DNA of 64,000 nt, from contig CP085834.1 in assembly GCA_020809705.1 (NCBI GenBank), forward strand, positions 2,356,001 through 2,420,000. Direction: 5' to 3'. The position numbers were made by a program, and so were the translations under genes. Shown here one piece after another: positions 10,643 through 21,954 of this stretch. The notes below the pieces were generated by a model. That model did not search any database, had not been told where the DNA came from, and was given only the letters and a program-made list of their open reading frames with translations. Positions within the stretch are counted from its first letter, which is position 1. Each line of letters starts with the position of its first letter. The DNA comes from Calonectria ilicicola (Eukaryota > Ascomycota > Sordariomycetes > Hypocreales > Nectriaceae).

Positions 10643-11426
10643 TTATTCGTATAAATCGGTAATCTGGACATCCAAACCGAGCTCTGAATCTCCATTCTGA
10701 GATATTTTGACAGATCTCAAATCGGGAACAATCCAGTCTGCTCCGGCGTTTTTCAATTCACTCAAGGAATGCGATGTTGCCAGCGCCAACACGAGGCACC
10801 CAGCCTCTTTCCCAGACCTAATGCCAGCAGGTGCATCCTCCAAAACTAGAACGGAGCTGAACAACTTCTCGTCTAGTCCCAAAGACTCTAGACCCTTTCG
10901 GTAAGGTTCGGGGTCTGGTTTTCCCTTGTCCACAACTTCGGCCGTGACGGAAAACTTGGGATCAGGCAAGTTGAATATTTTAAACCAACCATCCACAACG
11001 ACTTTGGTCGCCGAGGTAACTACTCCCCACCTTGCGTTGCAAGACTCTAGAGAGGCGAGCGTTTCTGGAGCCCCAGGGATAATGTGGGCGTCCTCGCGCC
11101 ACATTTTGGGAATTTGCTCCTCAATTTTATTCACATACTCCCATGTGGCCAATGCAGGGTCAATGGTCCGAAAAGTGTCGATTGCCCGCCTACCGTGAGA
11201 TGTGGCTAGGATGGCTTCCGGCTCCATCCCATAGTCATGCGCAACGCTGGTCAGGATTGTTCATTAGCCTACGTCTTTAAAGATAGCCTTTAATTACTTG
11301 CCTGTGCCAAAATTTTACTACCGCCTTTGTTGAATCAATCAAGGTTCCGTCCATGTCACTGAGTATCCCAGAAACCTTTATGGTTAATTGCGCGGGGTTC
11401 GCTCGCTCATTGCCGACAGAACCCAT
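10643..11426 (-). CDS. HAD-superfamily sugar/glycerol-phosphate phosphatase, 242 aa
   Basis: Exon 1 is 11426-11302 and exon 2 is 11246-10643. The 55-nt intron has a GC donor (GCAAGT) and ends CCAG; only this junction joins FWH to SVAHDYGMEPE in frame. HAD motif I is SDMDGTLIDS (nucleophile D24, acid/base D26), motif II is VVTSAT, motif III the Lys in DKGKPDPEPY, and motif IV is VLEDAPAGI. A cap domain with ILATSHGRR between motifs I and II matches the GPP/DOG group that dephosphorylates glycerol-3-phosphate or 2-deoxyglucose-6-phosphate. The exact substrate is not readable from sequence. It is soluble, without a signal peptide. It lies next to a dehydrogenase pair and a sugar porter on the same strand, consistent with a sugar-phosphate role. 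Confidence 0.88.
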
Positions 11427-11734
11427 TTCAGCGATGCTCGCGCGTCTGCAAGAGCAAAGAAGGGTAGTATTGCAACGGAAGAGTAAGTGCTATTGGGTTT
11501 GAAGCTAGCCAAGCCTTGGAAAATCACAAAAACACTAGAAACGTTGCAAAAGCCAGGTTGTGTCCCGTTACGTGACGGTACCCCAAATCCCAATCTGGAA
11601 GTCCCCGCAAAGTGGCGGCGGGGATTACCAAAACAGGTCTCCCGCACTCGCTCACATGACTAAGATGGATCCTCATAAGACGCAAGATGGCCCAATGAAG
11701 GGAGTAAGATCTCCGTATTTATGCATTGCACTAT

Positions 11735-12704
11735 TTACCAATTGCCCCTATGTTTCCAAGAACTTACACCACCATCAACTAGTAGCTCCTGGCCAGTCGT
11801 CCAGCTGCTCGTGGCAAGGTAAAGAAGTGCTGGTCCGAGCTCGTGCGGGTTGCCAATACGTCCAAACATGGATTCCTGGTTGAATTGCTTCCTCAAGTCG
11901 GGGAACACCTTTTCCACTTGCAAGAACATGTCCGTTTGCATGGACCCGGGTGAGAGAGAGTTGACTCTGATCCCATACGGAGCCAACTCCATAGCCATGG
12001 GTTTGACAAGGCCACGAACAGCCATTTTGGACGCCGTGTAACACGTAATCTTTTGAGCATATGTGCTAATGTGCGTTGCAACTGATCCAATGAATATGAT
12101 AGAGCCAATTGGAGCTGTTTCATCTGGCTTCGGTTTGCCTAGCCTTTCCCACTTCCTCGCCATTGCATTTGCACATGCCTGGGCAACAAGGAAAGACCCA
12201 ACAAACTATGCGAAAGAGTCAGCCCTGCTTTGACAGATATCCGAGTAAATCTTACATTAACATTAAACGTGGAGCTCAAGTTTTTGTCGCTCGTAGTAAG
12301 AAATGACTCCTCAGCCACTACACCTGCCGCATTGACGCTTTTTCGGGATTTTATTAGTTGTTGCATCTTCAAATGGACGTGGAGCTCACTTGACATCAAC
12401 ACTTCCAAACTCTCCCTCAATGGTCTCGACAACCTGGTTGACCTGTTCTCGGCTTGTGACATCTGTCTTGTAGTATTTGACTTGGACACCATGCTTGGCT
12501 GCTAGAGAATCCAATGATCCCTCTTGAGGTGTACTAATGTCCAGGATTGCGATGTTCGCCCCGGCTTCGGATAGAATGTCAGCGAATGCGAACCCTAACC
12601 CTCGTGCACCACCAGTGATAACGGCAGTTTTCCCTTTCAACGAAAACTATATTTGATTAGTGAGAGATTGGGCAGAGATATGTAGCTAGGCTTACTTGGT
12701 CCAT
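11735..12704 (-). CDS. Short-chain dehydrogenase/reductase, polyol-type, 272 aa
   Basis: Exons 12704-12696 (only MDQ), 12646-12390, 12337-12256 and 12205-11735; introns are 49-52 nt. The Rossmann motif is TGGARGLG (T14-G21), then LDIS as the end of strand beta-2, TDVTS, and NAAG. The active-site YTASK has Tyr172 and Lys176, and PGSMQTDM and VDGG close the fold. The overall pattern resembles fungal sorbose reductase/arabinitol dehydrogenase-like SDRs. The usual catalytic Ser 13 residues before Tyr appears to be Ala159, with Ser157 and Thr160 adjacent, so activity needs checking. The C-terminus after VDGG contains a possible donor (GTAAGT), so the last residues could differ. It lies between HAD and Gfo/Idh/MocA genes on the same strand. 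Confidence 0.85.
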
Positions 12705-13412
12705 GATTTTCGGTTTGTGAGATAAGAATAATATTTGATCTTCTTTACGGGTTGATTTAATGTGCTGATAGCAGCAATATCGCCCAACTATGGAAGGAAG
12801 TTTATATAGAATATTGACTGAAATACAATATCACATTTGATGTGTTCCGTATCATCTCCAACCCAAACCCGGCTTCCCCACTTTCATGGGAGACCCCAAA
12901 TAGGAAACATAGCTCCGGGCGCGGTTATTGAAAATTGACAATACTGGGAGGTTAGTGGGTTTCTTTCGAGAAATGCGGATGGATTTGATATGGTAAACAT
13001 CTCTAGGGTACGGTGTTAATTTCCCAATTTGGTAAATGTCACCGTGCAAGCGGGCGGCCAAAAACGATTTCTTAAAGTCGTGGTTCAACTAGAGAGACAA
13101 TACTCAATATGGTTAATGAATCCGCTTCATTTTCCACGTGTAAGAACCGACGTCCAAGATTATGTTGGGCTCCTCGGGACTACAGGCAATGTTCAACATG
13201 CTACCAACGTTAATCCAGGAACGCCATTTGAGAAAGCCTAAAACACACTGATCAGCGTGACTTGACACATGAAAGACTTTCACAAAGAAGGATCCCCTGG
13301 GGCTCTTTGGTAGTCTTTTCGTTTAGGGGTATTTGCTTGCAGAACGCTTCATAGTAACAGGATTTATTACTTCATAAATTGCCATTTTTAACCCAGATCT
13401 ACCTCAAAATAT
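12705..13412. other. Intergenic region upstream of the SDR gene
   Basis: Promoter side of the SDR gene and 3' side of the Gfo/Idh/MocA gene. Short open frames on both strands have no recognisable content. Confidence 0.5.
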
Positions 13413-14714
13413 CTACTTTTTGCCCGTATTGAGTGGGCTGTTGGCGTCAAAAGCATCTGTAGTAATGAGATCCGGGTAGTTCACACCGCCTTGTTTCAGC
13501 ACAGTCTCCATAGTTTCCATAATAACGATGCTCTCAGACCAAGGAAGCGTCGAGCTTTCTTGTTTTCCATTCCTTATACATCTTGCACATTCATCTGCCT
13601 CCCAAAACATTCCATGACCCCAGTTGTTACGCTTGGGGTCCTTGGGGATCGGAAAACGAACTGTCTCGGAATACCCATCCGCCTTTATCAACTTGTATTC
13701 TAGTGGGCGGTATGAAGGGCCCATAAGCTGTATCTCGCCCTTGGAGCCTTGAATGCGGATGACAGGACCGAAAATCCCATCGAGATCAGTGCTTAGGCGA
13801 AACGTGGTTGTAGCGATACCCATAGACCGATGTTTTGGAAATTGGCAGATGACCGCAGTCATCTCATCAGTACCAGTGGAGTACTTGTTAATCGCACCCA
13901 CGACTGTAGGAGTCTCTTTTTCAGCTCCTGGTTGAAGATGATAGAGCGTTTGGAAAACCCAGGTCAAAGAGTATATACCTAGATCCAATAGACAGCCTCC
14001 AGCAAGGTCAGGATTGACTAGACGATGAGAATCCTCAATGTCTAACTTTCCATCGCCAAGGTCTCTAGCTAAAGAGAGGTCGGCTGTCAAACAGTCAATA
14101 AGAGCATTCTATAAAATGACACCAGCATGAAAAACAGAATGATGCTATGTAACATCATTAAAACGCACCATAAGTTCGGTAGACGGTACCAATAGCACCT
14201 GACTGTATCAGATCTCGCACCTTGACACTGATAGGAAAGAACCGCGTCCAAACGGCCTCCATAAAAAAAACACCTTTTTCTCGAGCGGCTGATATAAGTT
14301 CCTTGGTTTGTGATGCAGTGACCGTGAGTGCCTTTTCGCACAGGACGTGTTTTCCAGCTTGGATTGCTAGCATTGCATTTTGGAAGTGGTGACTGTGAGG
14401 AGTCGCAATATGAACGATGTCAACGTTCGGGTCCGCAACAAGCTCCGCGTACGATCCATATAGCGCCGCAGAACTAGGTCCATCAATCTTTTTGATGAAT
14501 GCACCAGCACGTTCTGCAGAAGTTGACGAGGCAACAGCAACTATTTCGTGGAGCACATCGTCGGAATTTCTGACGGCTGGATCCGCAAGAATATCTTTGG
14601 AGAAGTCTGTAGAACAATTAGAGCCCGAAGGAGAGATTTGAAACATATCAGTAGCTTACGCTCAGCAATCCAGCCTGTTGCCAAAATACCCCATCTAACC
14701 TTATATGGGGGCAT
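13413..14714 (-). CDS. Gfo/Idh/MocA-family NAD(P)-dependent oxidoreductase, 387 aa
   Basis: Exons 14714-14660, 14606-14169 and 14083-13413; introns are 53 and 85 nt. The longer one must use the distal CAG acceptor because the nearer TATAG would give a stop. The N-terminus VRWGILATGWIA is the dinucleotide-binding strand and loop. HIATPHSHHF and HVLCEKALTV (K110 in the EKP-like motif) are family signatures. The C-terminal alpha/beta domain contains GGCLLDLGIY and WSESIVIMETM. The best match by pattern is the fungal dihydrodiol dehydrogenase / D-xylose 1-dehydrogenase group, which oxidises sugars or cyclic diols with NADP. Proline of EKP is Ala here. It is soluble and cytosolic. Its neighbours, an SDR and a sugar porter, support a carbohydrate role. 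Confidence 0.88.
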
Positions 14715-15619
14715 CGTAACGTGGAGGTGTACGAATATTTAGCGTGGATTCAAGTGCTTTTACTAGAGGGCCGGGCCACTATTTCTCTCATCAACTGTTT
14801 TCAGAGTAAGATTCATGTTTTTAGTTTTATTATTTTGTGCTTGCACTTATATATTTGCTGAAGTTATGATTTGGACTTGGGGCGAGGTGGAGATACCAAG
14901 ACCAAGCGGACTAATTGGTGAAAGAGGTGGCGGGCGTAATTTCCAGATTTGGAAAGTCCGCGATTAATTTCCATCTCAGGCTCCTTTCATTTCTTGACTT
15001 GGATATGTCAGCCTGTTTCATGACAAATGGTCATTATTTCTGAATACTGCGATTCTAGAAGCAACTGAGCGGCGTTTGATCATTCAATATTCATTAAATT
15101 CTGCTGGGTTGTAACTAGTACGGGTCAAGAATGTTGGAATGGTCCCACCTTCTACTGAAGGCTCGTGAGTAACCTAGATTTATTTCTTCCAATCCCAAGA
15201 GCCCATTTTCAAGAATTTCTTGACTTGGATTAATCCGTGAAAATGGAAAGGATCATCTCGTATCGGAGGTTCTGGACTCATATATGCAATAGAACTGTTA
15301 TTTGAAAACGGGTGGCATATTCAGGAAATTCGTCTCACGTCATGTCCTTTTCTACATTGCCTCTCCTCCACAAGCAAATTGCATGCTATTTGGAAGACTT
15401 GGCATTCTATCACTTGAGTCAACAGTGATACAGCAAGGAAGGGGTACCGTTCTTGATCGCACGATCGAATTTTGTTCGTCTTCATAATTAAACATGAATT
15501 AATGGTGTCGAATGTATATATTCCATTCAATGACTAGTTCCAACTTGCATTGCCAAATGATTGACAGCCCCTGAAACCCCTAATTAGGCAAGCATTAGGA
15601 TATTGCTATGGAGTGCTTG
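14715..15619. other. Intergenic region
   Basis: Promoter of the Gfo/Idh/MocA gene and downstream flank of the sugar porter gene. No coding or structural element was recognised. Confidence 0.5.
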
Positions 15620-17535
15620 CTAGGCGCTGTGAGGCTGCTTTTGTTCGTCGTGAGATAGAGTAGGCATTTCATCATTCTTATCTCCACATGCCCAAGTAAC
15701 TGACGAGTTCCAAGAAGTCGACTTCCGAGCCACAGAAACTGTTTCGTAAAGCTCATCTACTTGCTCCAAGCTGAGACCCTTGGTCTCGTAGATGAAAAAA
15801 TATACAAAGCCAATAGCTATAAAACAGAAGCCAGCCCAAACAAAGAAAATCTTGGATTGCAAATTAGCATACCAACTTCCATAATTGACAAGGTAAGGAG
15901 TAGAATAGGCAATGGCCCAATTGAACAGCCAATTCGTAGCAGCACACATGCTGATGCTCTTTGCTCTTGTTTTCAAAGGGTAAATCTCTCCATTGACTAC
16001 CCAAGGAAGAGGCCCCCATGTCGATGCGAAAAAAAATATGAACAAACACACAAAGGCCACGGTAGCTCGTTGTCCGGCAAGGCTCTTTACATAAATGGCC
16101 CCGTTATCATCTTGGCCACTTGAGAACGTTCCGCACATGGCAACGGTGAACTGACTGACAAACATGCCCACCGCTCCCCAAAGTAGCATAGTACGTCGAC
16201 CCCATCGATCAGATCCATAGATAGCAGGGAATGTAGATACTACATTGATACCTGAGGTGATCATAGGTATGATGAATCCATTTGATATCCCAGAGGACTG
16301 GAAGAACTTAGTTCCGTAGTCTATTACACAGTTAGAACTACTCCCAAACAACAGAAAAATATAGCCTCACAACTATAAACCATTAATTGATGAATTCTAA
16401 TGGAGATCAGGTATGCTTACAAGAAAAAGTTTATTCCGCTCAATTGTTGAAGGGCTTGTACAGCCATTCCTATCGTGCTATTAGCGGCGTTCAATGAGAT
16501 TGAATAACGAATAGCCATACCTGTAAACTGGCGCTTCAAAATATTTGAGTGGAAGCAGTCAAGGAATGAAGCTGGACCGAGAGTCATTTCATATGCATGG
16601 TTTGCAGCGATTTCGCTCAATTCATCTTTGATTGTGGGGTGGTCGATCGGCAAACGTCTAATCCATGCTAAAGATTTAGCTGCATCTTCAGGACGGTCTT
16701 GTTTGATGAGAAAACGGGGTGTTTCGGGGAGAATTAACATTCCCAAAAACAGAGTCGAGGACCAGACAAACTGCATGGCGATTGGGATGCGGTAGGAGCT
16801 GGTATCATTTCGCATTCCGGTTGCATTATTCAACACAGCCGCAAGAAGAAGTCCGATAGTGATTGCCAGTTGGTATGCTCCCACAATGGCACCGCGAATC
16901 CATTTTGGAGAGGTCTCAGACTGATAAAGTGGAGCGAAGATATGCTGATTAGTCGCAAGGATCTCTCTGCAGTGCAGTGTTTTACAAAGTAAATGAAAGC
17001 TCACTAATGGCAGATACAAGCCCAACGCCAAAGCCCGCAAAGAAACGGCCGGCCACAAACATGGGGATTGCAGTAGCTGCTGTCTGTAATGCAACCCCGA
17101 AATTGAAGATCCAACTTGCTATGATAAAACCAGGCTTGCGACCTAGGGTGTCGGAGAAGAAGCTCATGCTGAGGGCACCGAAGAAGGTCCCTGCAGATAG
17201 AATAGAAACAATCATTGATTCTTGTGATGTAGAAATATTCGGGTTGCCCTCTGGGTCAATGTAGCCGGTACTAAACAAGCGCTGCCAAGCGGGCATGGCC
17301 AGTATCCCACTAATTGTTCCAGTATCGTATCTTGAAATCGTTTTAGTACGTTATTCAATACGTCAACAGTTCTAAGGCCTATTTAGTGGATAGACTCGGC
17401 TAATCTGTATTGGACATGAACATACCCAAATAGAGCACCGCCAAAGGCAACGAAGAAGCCCATCAAGATAGCGGGCCACGACTTTCCTGGCGCATCACCA
17501 GCCCTATGTAATGAATTTTGACCTGGTTGAGTCAT
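15620..17535 (-). CDS. MFS sugar porter (hexose transporter-like), 532 aa
   Basis: Exons 17535-17426, 17330-17018 (end uncertain), 16944-16521 (start uncertain), 16469-16421, 16372-16371 (2 nt) and 16320-15620. Sugar-porter signatures appear in order: FGYDTGTISG, the cytosolic DTLGRKPG loop, PLYQSETSPKWIRG, PETPRFL, QALQQLSGINF, YYGTKFFQ, DRWGRRTMLLWG, PWVVNGEIYPLKTRAKS and ETKGLSLEQVDELY. Twelve hydrophobic segments and 532 residues fit a plasma-membrane monosaccharide/H+ symporter. The 51-nt intron 16470-16520 is a multiple of three with no stop. The exon 2/3 join drawn (donor GTATCT, acceptor CAG) keeps the frame but gives one residue fewer than the usual spacing before PLYQSE. The alternative donor GTGAGC at 17004 fits less well. 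It heads the 10.6-17.5 kb group of carbohydrate-type genes. Confidence 0.85.
16371..16372 (-). other. Two-nucleotide micro-exon of the sugar porter gene
   Basis: The two bases (TT on the coding strand) lie between a 48-nt intron (16373-16420, GTAAGC to TATAG) and a 50-nt intron (16321-16370, GTGAGG, CTAAC branch, AATAG). Including them joins exon 4 to the last exon in frame and yields FFFYYGT, matching the family motif after QQLSGIN. Removing the whole 100-nt stretch as one unit shifts the frame. Confidence 0.7.
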
Positions 17536-18958
17536 AGTTGGTCGTTATTTAGCACAAGAGGGAAGTAAATATTGTCAAAAAGGCTTGAAGATCAATTTTA
17601 AGATAATTCAATGACAGCGTTCTTAGATGTTAAGCGTTGAAAGTCGAGTCGAGAAAGTAGGTAGGTTTGAGGAATGTTATGCGAAGCGTCCTCTTTTATG
17701 GCCAATGGCGGTCTGTCCATGATTGGATATCACCCTACCAATCATCCCTCAAGAAGTTAGATCAAAGATGACCTGGCCAGTGGCTGCTTGATATTGATGC
17801 CGCACCTGGAATCTGGGGTAATGAGTTGGTCTGGGGAAACAGTATGGGGCCCCGTGCCTCATAGTAGGATTTTAGTTCAGGACTAGTAACGGGGGCTTAC
17901 CATATTTAGCAAGGGCGAAGGCGGCGTGACTTCCCATTTGGGATTTCCGCTCAGCGTACAGAATGGGATTTACTTTTATCAATTGGTGTAGCAAACGTTG
18001 GTCGCCATCGTGCCCACAGAGCTTTGAAAATCCGGCTACGCGGCGGTAATAATAACTAGGAAGTCGAGTCTACAGGCGCAGTCGACGGCGCAAACACGAA
18101 AAACAATGTAGATTTGCTTTTTTTTAAGCTCATATGGGATTAAAAAACACCTAGGACATAAAAAGTATGAAATTAAAACACGCCTCTTTCTTTACATTGT
18201 CAAAAGAGATGACAGGTCACATGAGGAGCGAGATTTGAACAACGGGGAAGATAGATGGGACCGTACCAAAAACAATTTAGTCCACATAGCACTCCCTTAC
18301 TCAAACCTAATATAATCATCAAATATCATAAAATAACCGGATCTCTCTTGCTTTCTCTGCATCAAGGAAATGCATATGGAGCTCGCAATTTATTGAAGCC
18401 AAGCTGTTCGGTGGCTATTTTCCCTAAGGACAGGTTATTGACTAGACTTTTGTGGAAAACTTTTAGACTCAATTTCGACTTCAAATTCTGGCACTGTAAC
18501 ATTTGCCGAGGTTGGTTTAGGCTCGATTCTATCGTATATCAATGTTGAGTACAGACGCAGTGATGGGGCCGCTATAATGTGGCTAGTGTGAATTGCTAGA
18601 TGGAGTAATTTCCTCCATAGGAAATTACGATGATGCCCAAGCTCTTCTCGCAAATGCATCGAATTATACAATACCAGCATCAATTTGGTTTCTCAATGCC
18701 GAAATCCCGGTGAGCAAATTAATGACTTGAAATGTAGTCGGACACCTGAGACGCAAGACCCGGGGTAGAAATCAGGTGGAAATTGGATTGAATCAGAAAC
18801 ATACTCCTTCTTTTAGCTCTTCCGGAAAGGTTCAATAGCAGACCAAGAGAGGAAGTAAAAAGTATAATATCAGAGCATTGTTTTGTGTAAAATTGTCGGT
18901 AAATGTAGATATCGGCTAGACCTCCCCACTATAAATGATCTTCCCGACAGATCTAGAT
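17536..18958. other. Intergenic region
   Basis: It contains the promoter of the sugar porter and the 3' flank of the next gene, with a short T-run at about 18116-18125. Open frames at 18255-18548 (plus) and 18435-18683 (minus) have no recognisable content. Confidence 0.5.
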
Positions 18959-19752
18959 TTACCAATGGTGTCCACGGCCACGACCGCGACCGCGACCTCC
19001 AAAGCCTCCGCGACCGCCCCGACCACCGCGGTGACCGTGGCCTTCATCGTGGTGGCCATGTCCATGATGATGGTGATGGTGATCGTCATCAGAGTCAGAA
19101 TCACTGCTACTTGTGGAGTCACCTGTGTACTTGCGAGGTTGGCCATCTCGATGATGACTCCTGTTCTTTTCCTTCTTGTACCTATGAACCTTAGGTCAGA
19201 TACTTATGTTGAGCATAGCATGGCAATACTTACTTTTTAAATTGGTGCTCAATAATGTTGGCGCCGATAGCACCTACGGCGGCACCCGCAAGACTGCCTA
19301 GAACTCCTCCTCCGGCCTTGTGAGCTGCCCAACCGGCTGCTCCACCACCGAGAACTGTTGCTCCCAGACCTCGTTCTCCTTCTTGCGCTTGTCCATTGTC
19401 ACCTGGATAAGTAGAAGGTGCTCCATATTGGCCACCTTGTTGCTGTTGTTGGGAGAACGGGTTGTTAGCGTTATATTGACGTTGTTGAGCATATGAGTCG
19501 TTGTAGTTGGATTGTTGTGTGTACGATTCGTTTTGCTGTGGATACGACTGATCTTGCCCCGGGTATGGCTGGTTTTGCTGAGGATATGGCGGGTTTTGTT
19601 GAGAGAACGACGGATTTTGCTGACCGTATTGGTTTTGCTGATCATGCTAAAAGAGGGTCGATCAGGTTTGCCATGTGCTACGAAGATGTTAATCATCCAG
19701 CTGTTCAACTTACCTGCTGGCTGTTGTCGTTATAATAATCCTGTGCGGACAT
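18959..19752 (-). CDS. Q/N-rich, glycine-zipper, His-rich, RGG-tailed protein, 224 aa
   Basis: Exons 19752-19714, 19646-19234 and 19181-18959 (introns of 67 and 52 nt). Residues 1-95 are Gln/Asn/Tyr/Pro-rich with repeated YPQQN-like units, a prion-like composition. About 103-145 form a Gly/Ala zipper (GLGATVLGGGAAG, GSLAGAAVGAIGAN) like the Gly-zipper 2TM families. A Lys/Arg stretch, a Ser/Asp run (SSSDSDSDDD), seven consecutive His with a further His/Gly segment, and an RGG/GRGR tail ending HHW complete it. The modular layout is common in fungal glycine-zipper proteins of unknown role. Membrane association through the zipper, metal binding by the His run and RNA binding by RGG are all inferences. 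There is no signal peptide. Confidence 0.82.
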
Positions 19753-20606
19753 GGTCGGCGATGTTGGTTCTGGACTATATGGATCAAGCAGGAGAATAAC
19801 GTATGTTGTCAAATACAATCAAGAGGCAACAAACAGGGAATTGCTCAGGTTTTAATACAAAAAATGCCGTCACCACAATGTCATTATATTCAATACGCCG
19901 CTCCACCCTAGTCGGATATAGCGGCAGCTTGATCCAAAAATCCAACTGCGTGAGACGGCACGGTGGTCCCCGCCTCCCCTGGGTGTAGCCAAAGAGTTTG
20001 AATCCATGTTGCAATTCTGATACGCATTTAATTTAAAAAAAAAAATCGACAATAAGCAATGACTCTCGGGTATTACTGCTATTGTTTTCTTAGCTGATTC
20101 AAGGCCTGTATATAAGCCCCAATTGAAGCATTTCTTCCGATGCATCGCATTGTCGGCGTCGGCAATTAGAATGCCGACGTAAGAAACTTCGAATCATTTG
20201 CCAAATTGGAAATGTCAGCCCTGCGTCTGACACACGCCACCCATCACAGTTAGCCTCAAGATGCCAAAGTTCCCTTAAAAAGTGGAGCAGCTGAATTGCA
20301 TCGCCTCAGTCGGGATTCAGAGCTCCACAAACTCATCGGCGACGGCATCTTAAACCTCCGTCTCAAACATGATGACGACTATGATGATGATGATGATAAT
20401 GCTGTGCTGTAACAATCAAATATCAATTGGAGCACATGAATTCAATTATTTAATGCTTCAATTTCCTCATGACTATGATCTTTTTTTCTTCTGCACTTCA
20501 GCAGCTCCACTCTTCTCCAATCCAGATATCTCTGAATCAACAGCAACTAGCCAGTCCTTTTGATCTCTTTTGAAAGCTTATTCAACTTTTACATACCAAC
20601 CACAAA
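19753..20606. other. Divergent promoter region
   Basis: It separates the minus-strand glycine-zipper gene from the plus-strand lipocalin-like gene. It contains an ATG/GAT trinucleotide run at about 20380-20397 and a T/C-rich stretch near 20480-20530 ahead of the start at 20607. Confidence 0.5.
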
Positions 20607-21288
20607 ATGGCCGCTCCAGCAGACAAGACTATTAACAACATGACCGGAAAATGGGTTTTGGTAAGTTCGGGTTTCTTGCCGCAGGACAATGAAATGACCA
20701 TCGAGGTCCACTTTGGGGGTCCTTGGCTGTCACCATTTGTTGTTTTTTACCCACAGCTATTAATGAGTGAAACAGAACAAAAAATTCTCTGACAGCTCTG
20801 ACCCCGTTCTTGCCGTCCAGGGCATGGGTTTCCTTGCTCGCAAGGGTCTCAATATGGCGAACATTGTTGTTGAAATTAATCAATATGTTGCGCCCGCAAA
20901 GGAACCAAACACGTCAGGTGATGCGGTCACCTACATTGACATTACCCAGAGTCCATCTGGCCTCAAAAGCAACCACGAAAGTCGCTGTGTGGACAACATT
21001 TTCCGTGAGCGTTCTGACGGCCCGTTTGGTAGCGTCAGGGCCAAGAACCTATGGGTCGGCATCAACGAAATTAGCGATGGCTTTCTCAAAAAGGATTGGC
21101 TAGTCGAAGGCGATGATGGAAAGCTCATCTTGGGTCAAGTAGAGAGCGTGAACGATGGGTGGGTTCTCAATCATATTTGTGGCTTCAAAATGGTCGATGG
21201 AGAAAGACGCTACTGTCGAAACCTTGTCGTCACCAAAGGCGAGAAGCGGGTCGAGGCTCAGCTTGCATACGACTTTGTCTCCAACTAA
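20607..21288 (+). CDS. Lipocalin-like domain protein, 188 aa
   Basis: Exon 1 is 20607-20660 and exon 2 is 20776-21288. The 115-nt intron (GTAAGT to AACAG) is placed so that MTGKWVL joins NKKFSDSSDPVLAVQGMGF, the conserved start of this fungal family. Using the next downstream CAG would lose the conserved residues. Other shared landmarks are VEINQY, ITQSPSG, CVDNIFRERSD, DGWVLNHICGF and DGERRYCRN. The predicted fold is an eight-stranded beta barrel as in lipocalins/FABPs, so it may bind a small hydrophobic ligand. No signal peptide is visible, so it is likely cytosolic. The function in fungi is not established. Confidence 0.82.
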
Positions 21289-21954
21289 TCCGTCATGAAT
21301 TATCAAACATGCGCAGATCCCTGAGGTTACAAGATTGGATCTCCGTTCACTCTAGTATATATATAGTCGTTTTATGGGATCTATCAATCTACCAATAAGC
21401 TTTCATTTATTAGTTTTATCATTCATTCATCCATGGTCACACTAAATATCCTTAAATATGGTTTAGAATTATTCAAATCATGAAATTACTTTCATTGAAG
21501 AATTAAACACATGCTGGATTTCTCCAACCTATTTTGATTTCAGATCCTTGTTGTAAGAATTAACTGTAAGACTTTTGATCACGTAATCGGCATTTAGCTG
21601 AATTAAAAAGACCCTCGAAGACTATAACTACGAGGCTTCTGAATATAATTACTAGATTATTGTTTCCCCAGCATCCATAAATGTCCCTTAGTAAAATGTA
21701 CGAACCCGCCTGCCTAAAGTCCTCGCGGACTACAAGCAACCATGCTGCGCTTTGTACACATACTCAACCCAGGATCTCATGCGTAGAAAAGATTGACCGC
21801 TTGAATAAACTCTACATCCATCTTGTCATATGGAATATTAAGTGGATTCTTTTTGGTCACCAAATCATGACCAACTAAATTTCTGTGCCACTTTTGGAGC
21901 TCTGGGGCTACTTGGAAAAATCCCGGTTGAGCCCGCTATTCCTTGTTTTCTCAA
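21289..21954. other. Convergent 3' intergenic region
   Basis: It lies between the stop of the lipocalin-like gene and the stop of the minus-strand Thr-rich gene. It is moderately AT-rich. No feature was recognised. Confidence 0.5.

Noticed and set aside
18180..18270. Second tRNA gene suggested by a TTCAAAT T-loop-like word on the minus strand
   Set aside because: The flanking bases do not pair as a T stem and no acceptor or anticodon arm is present.
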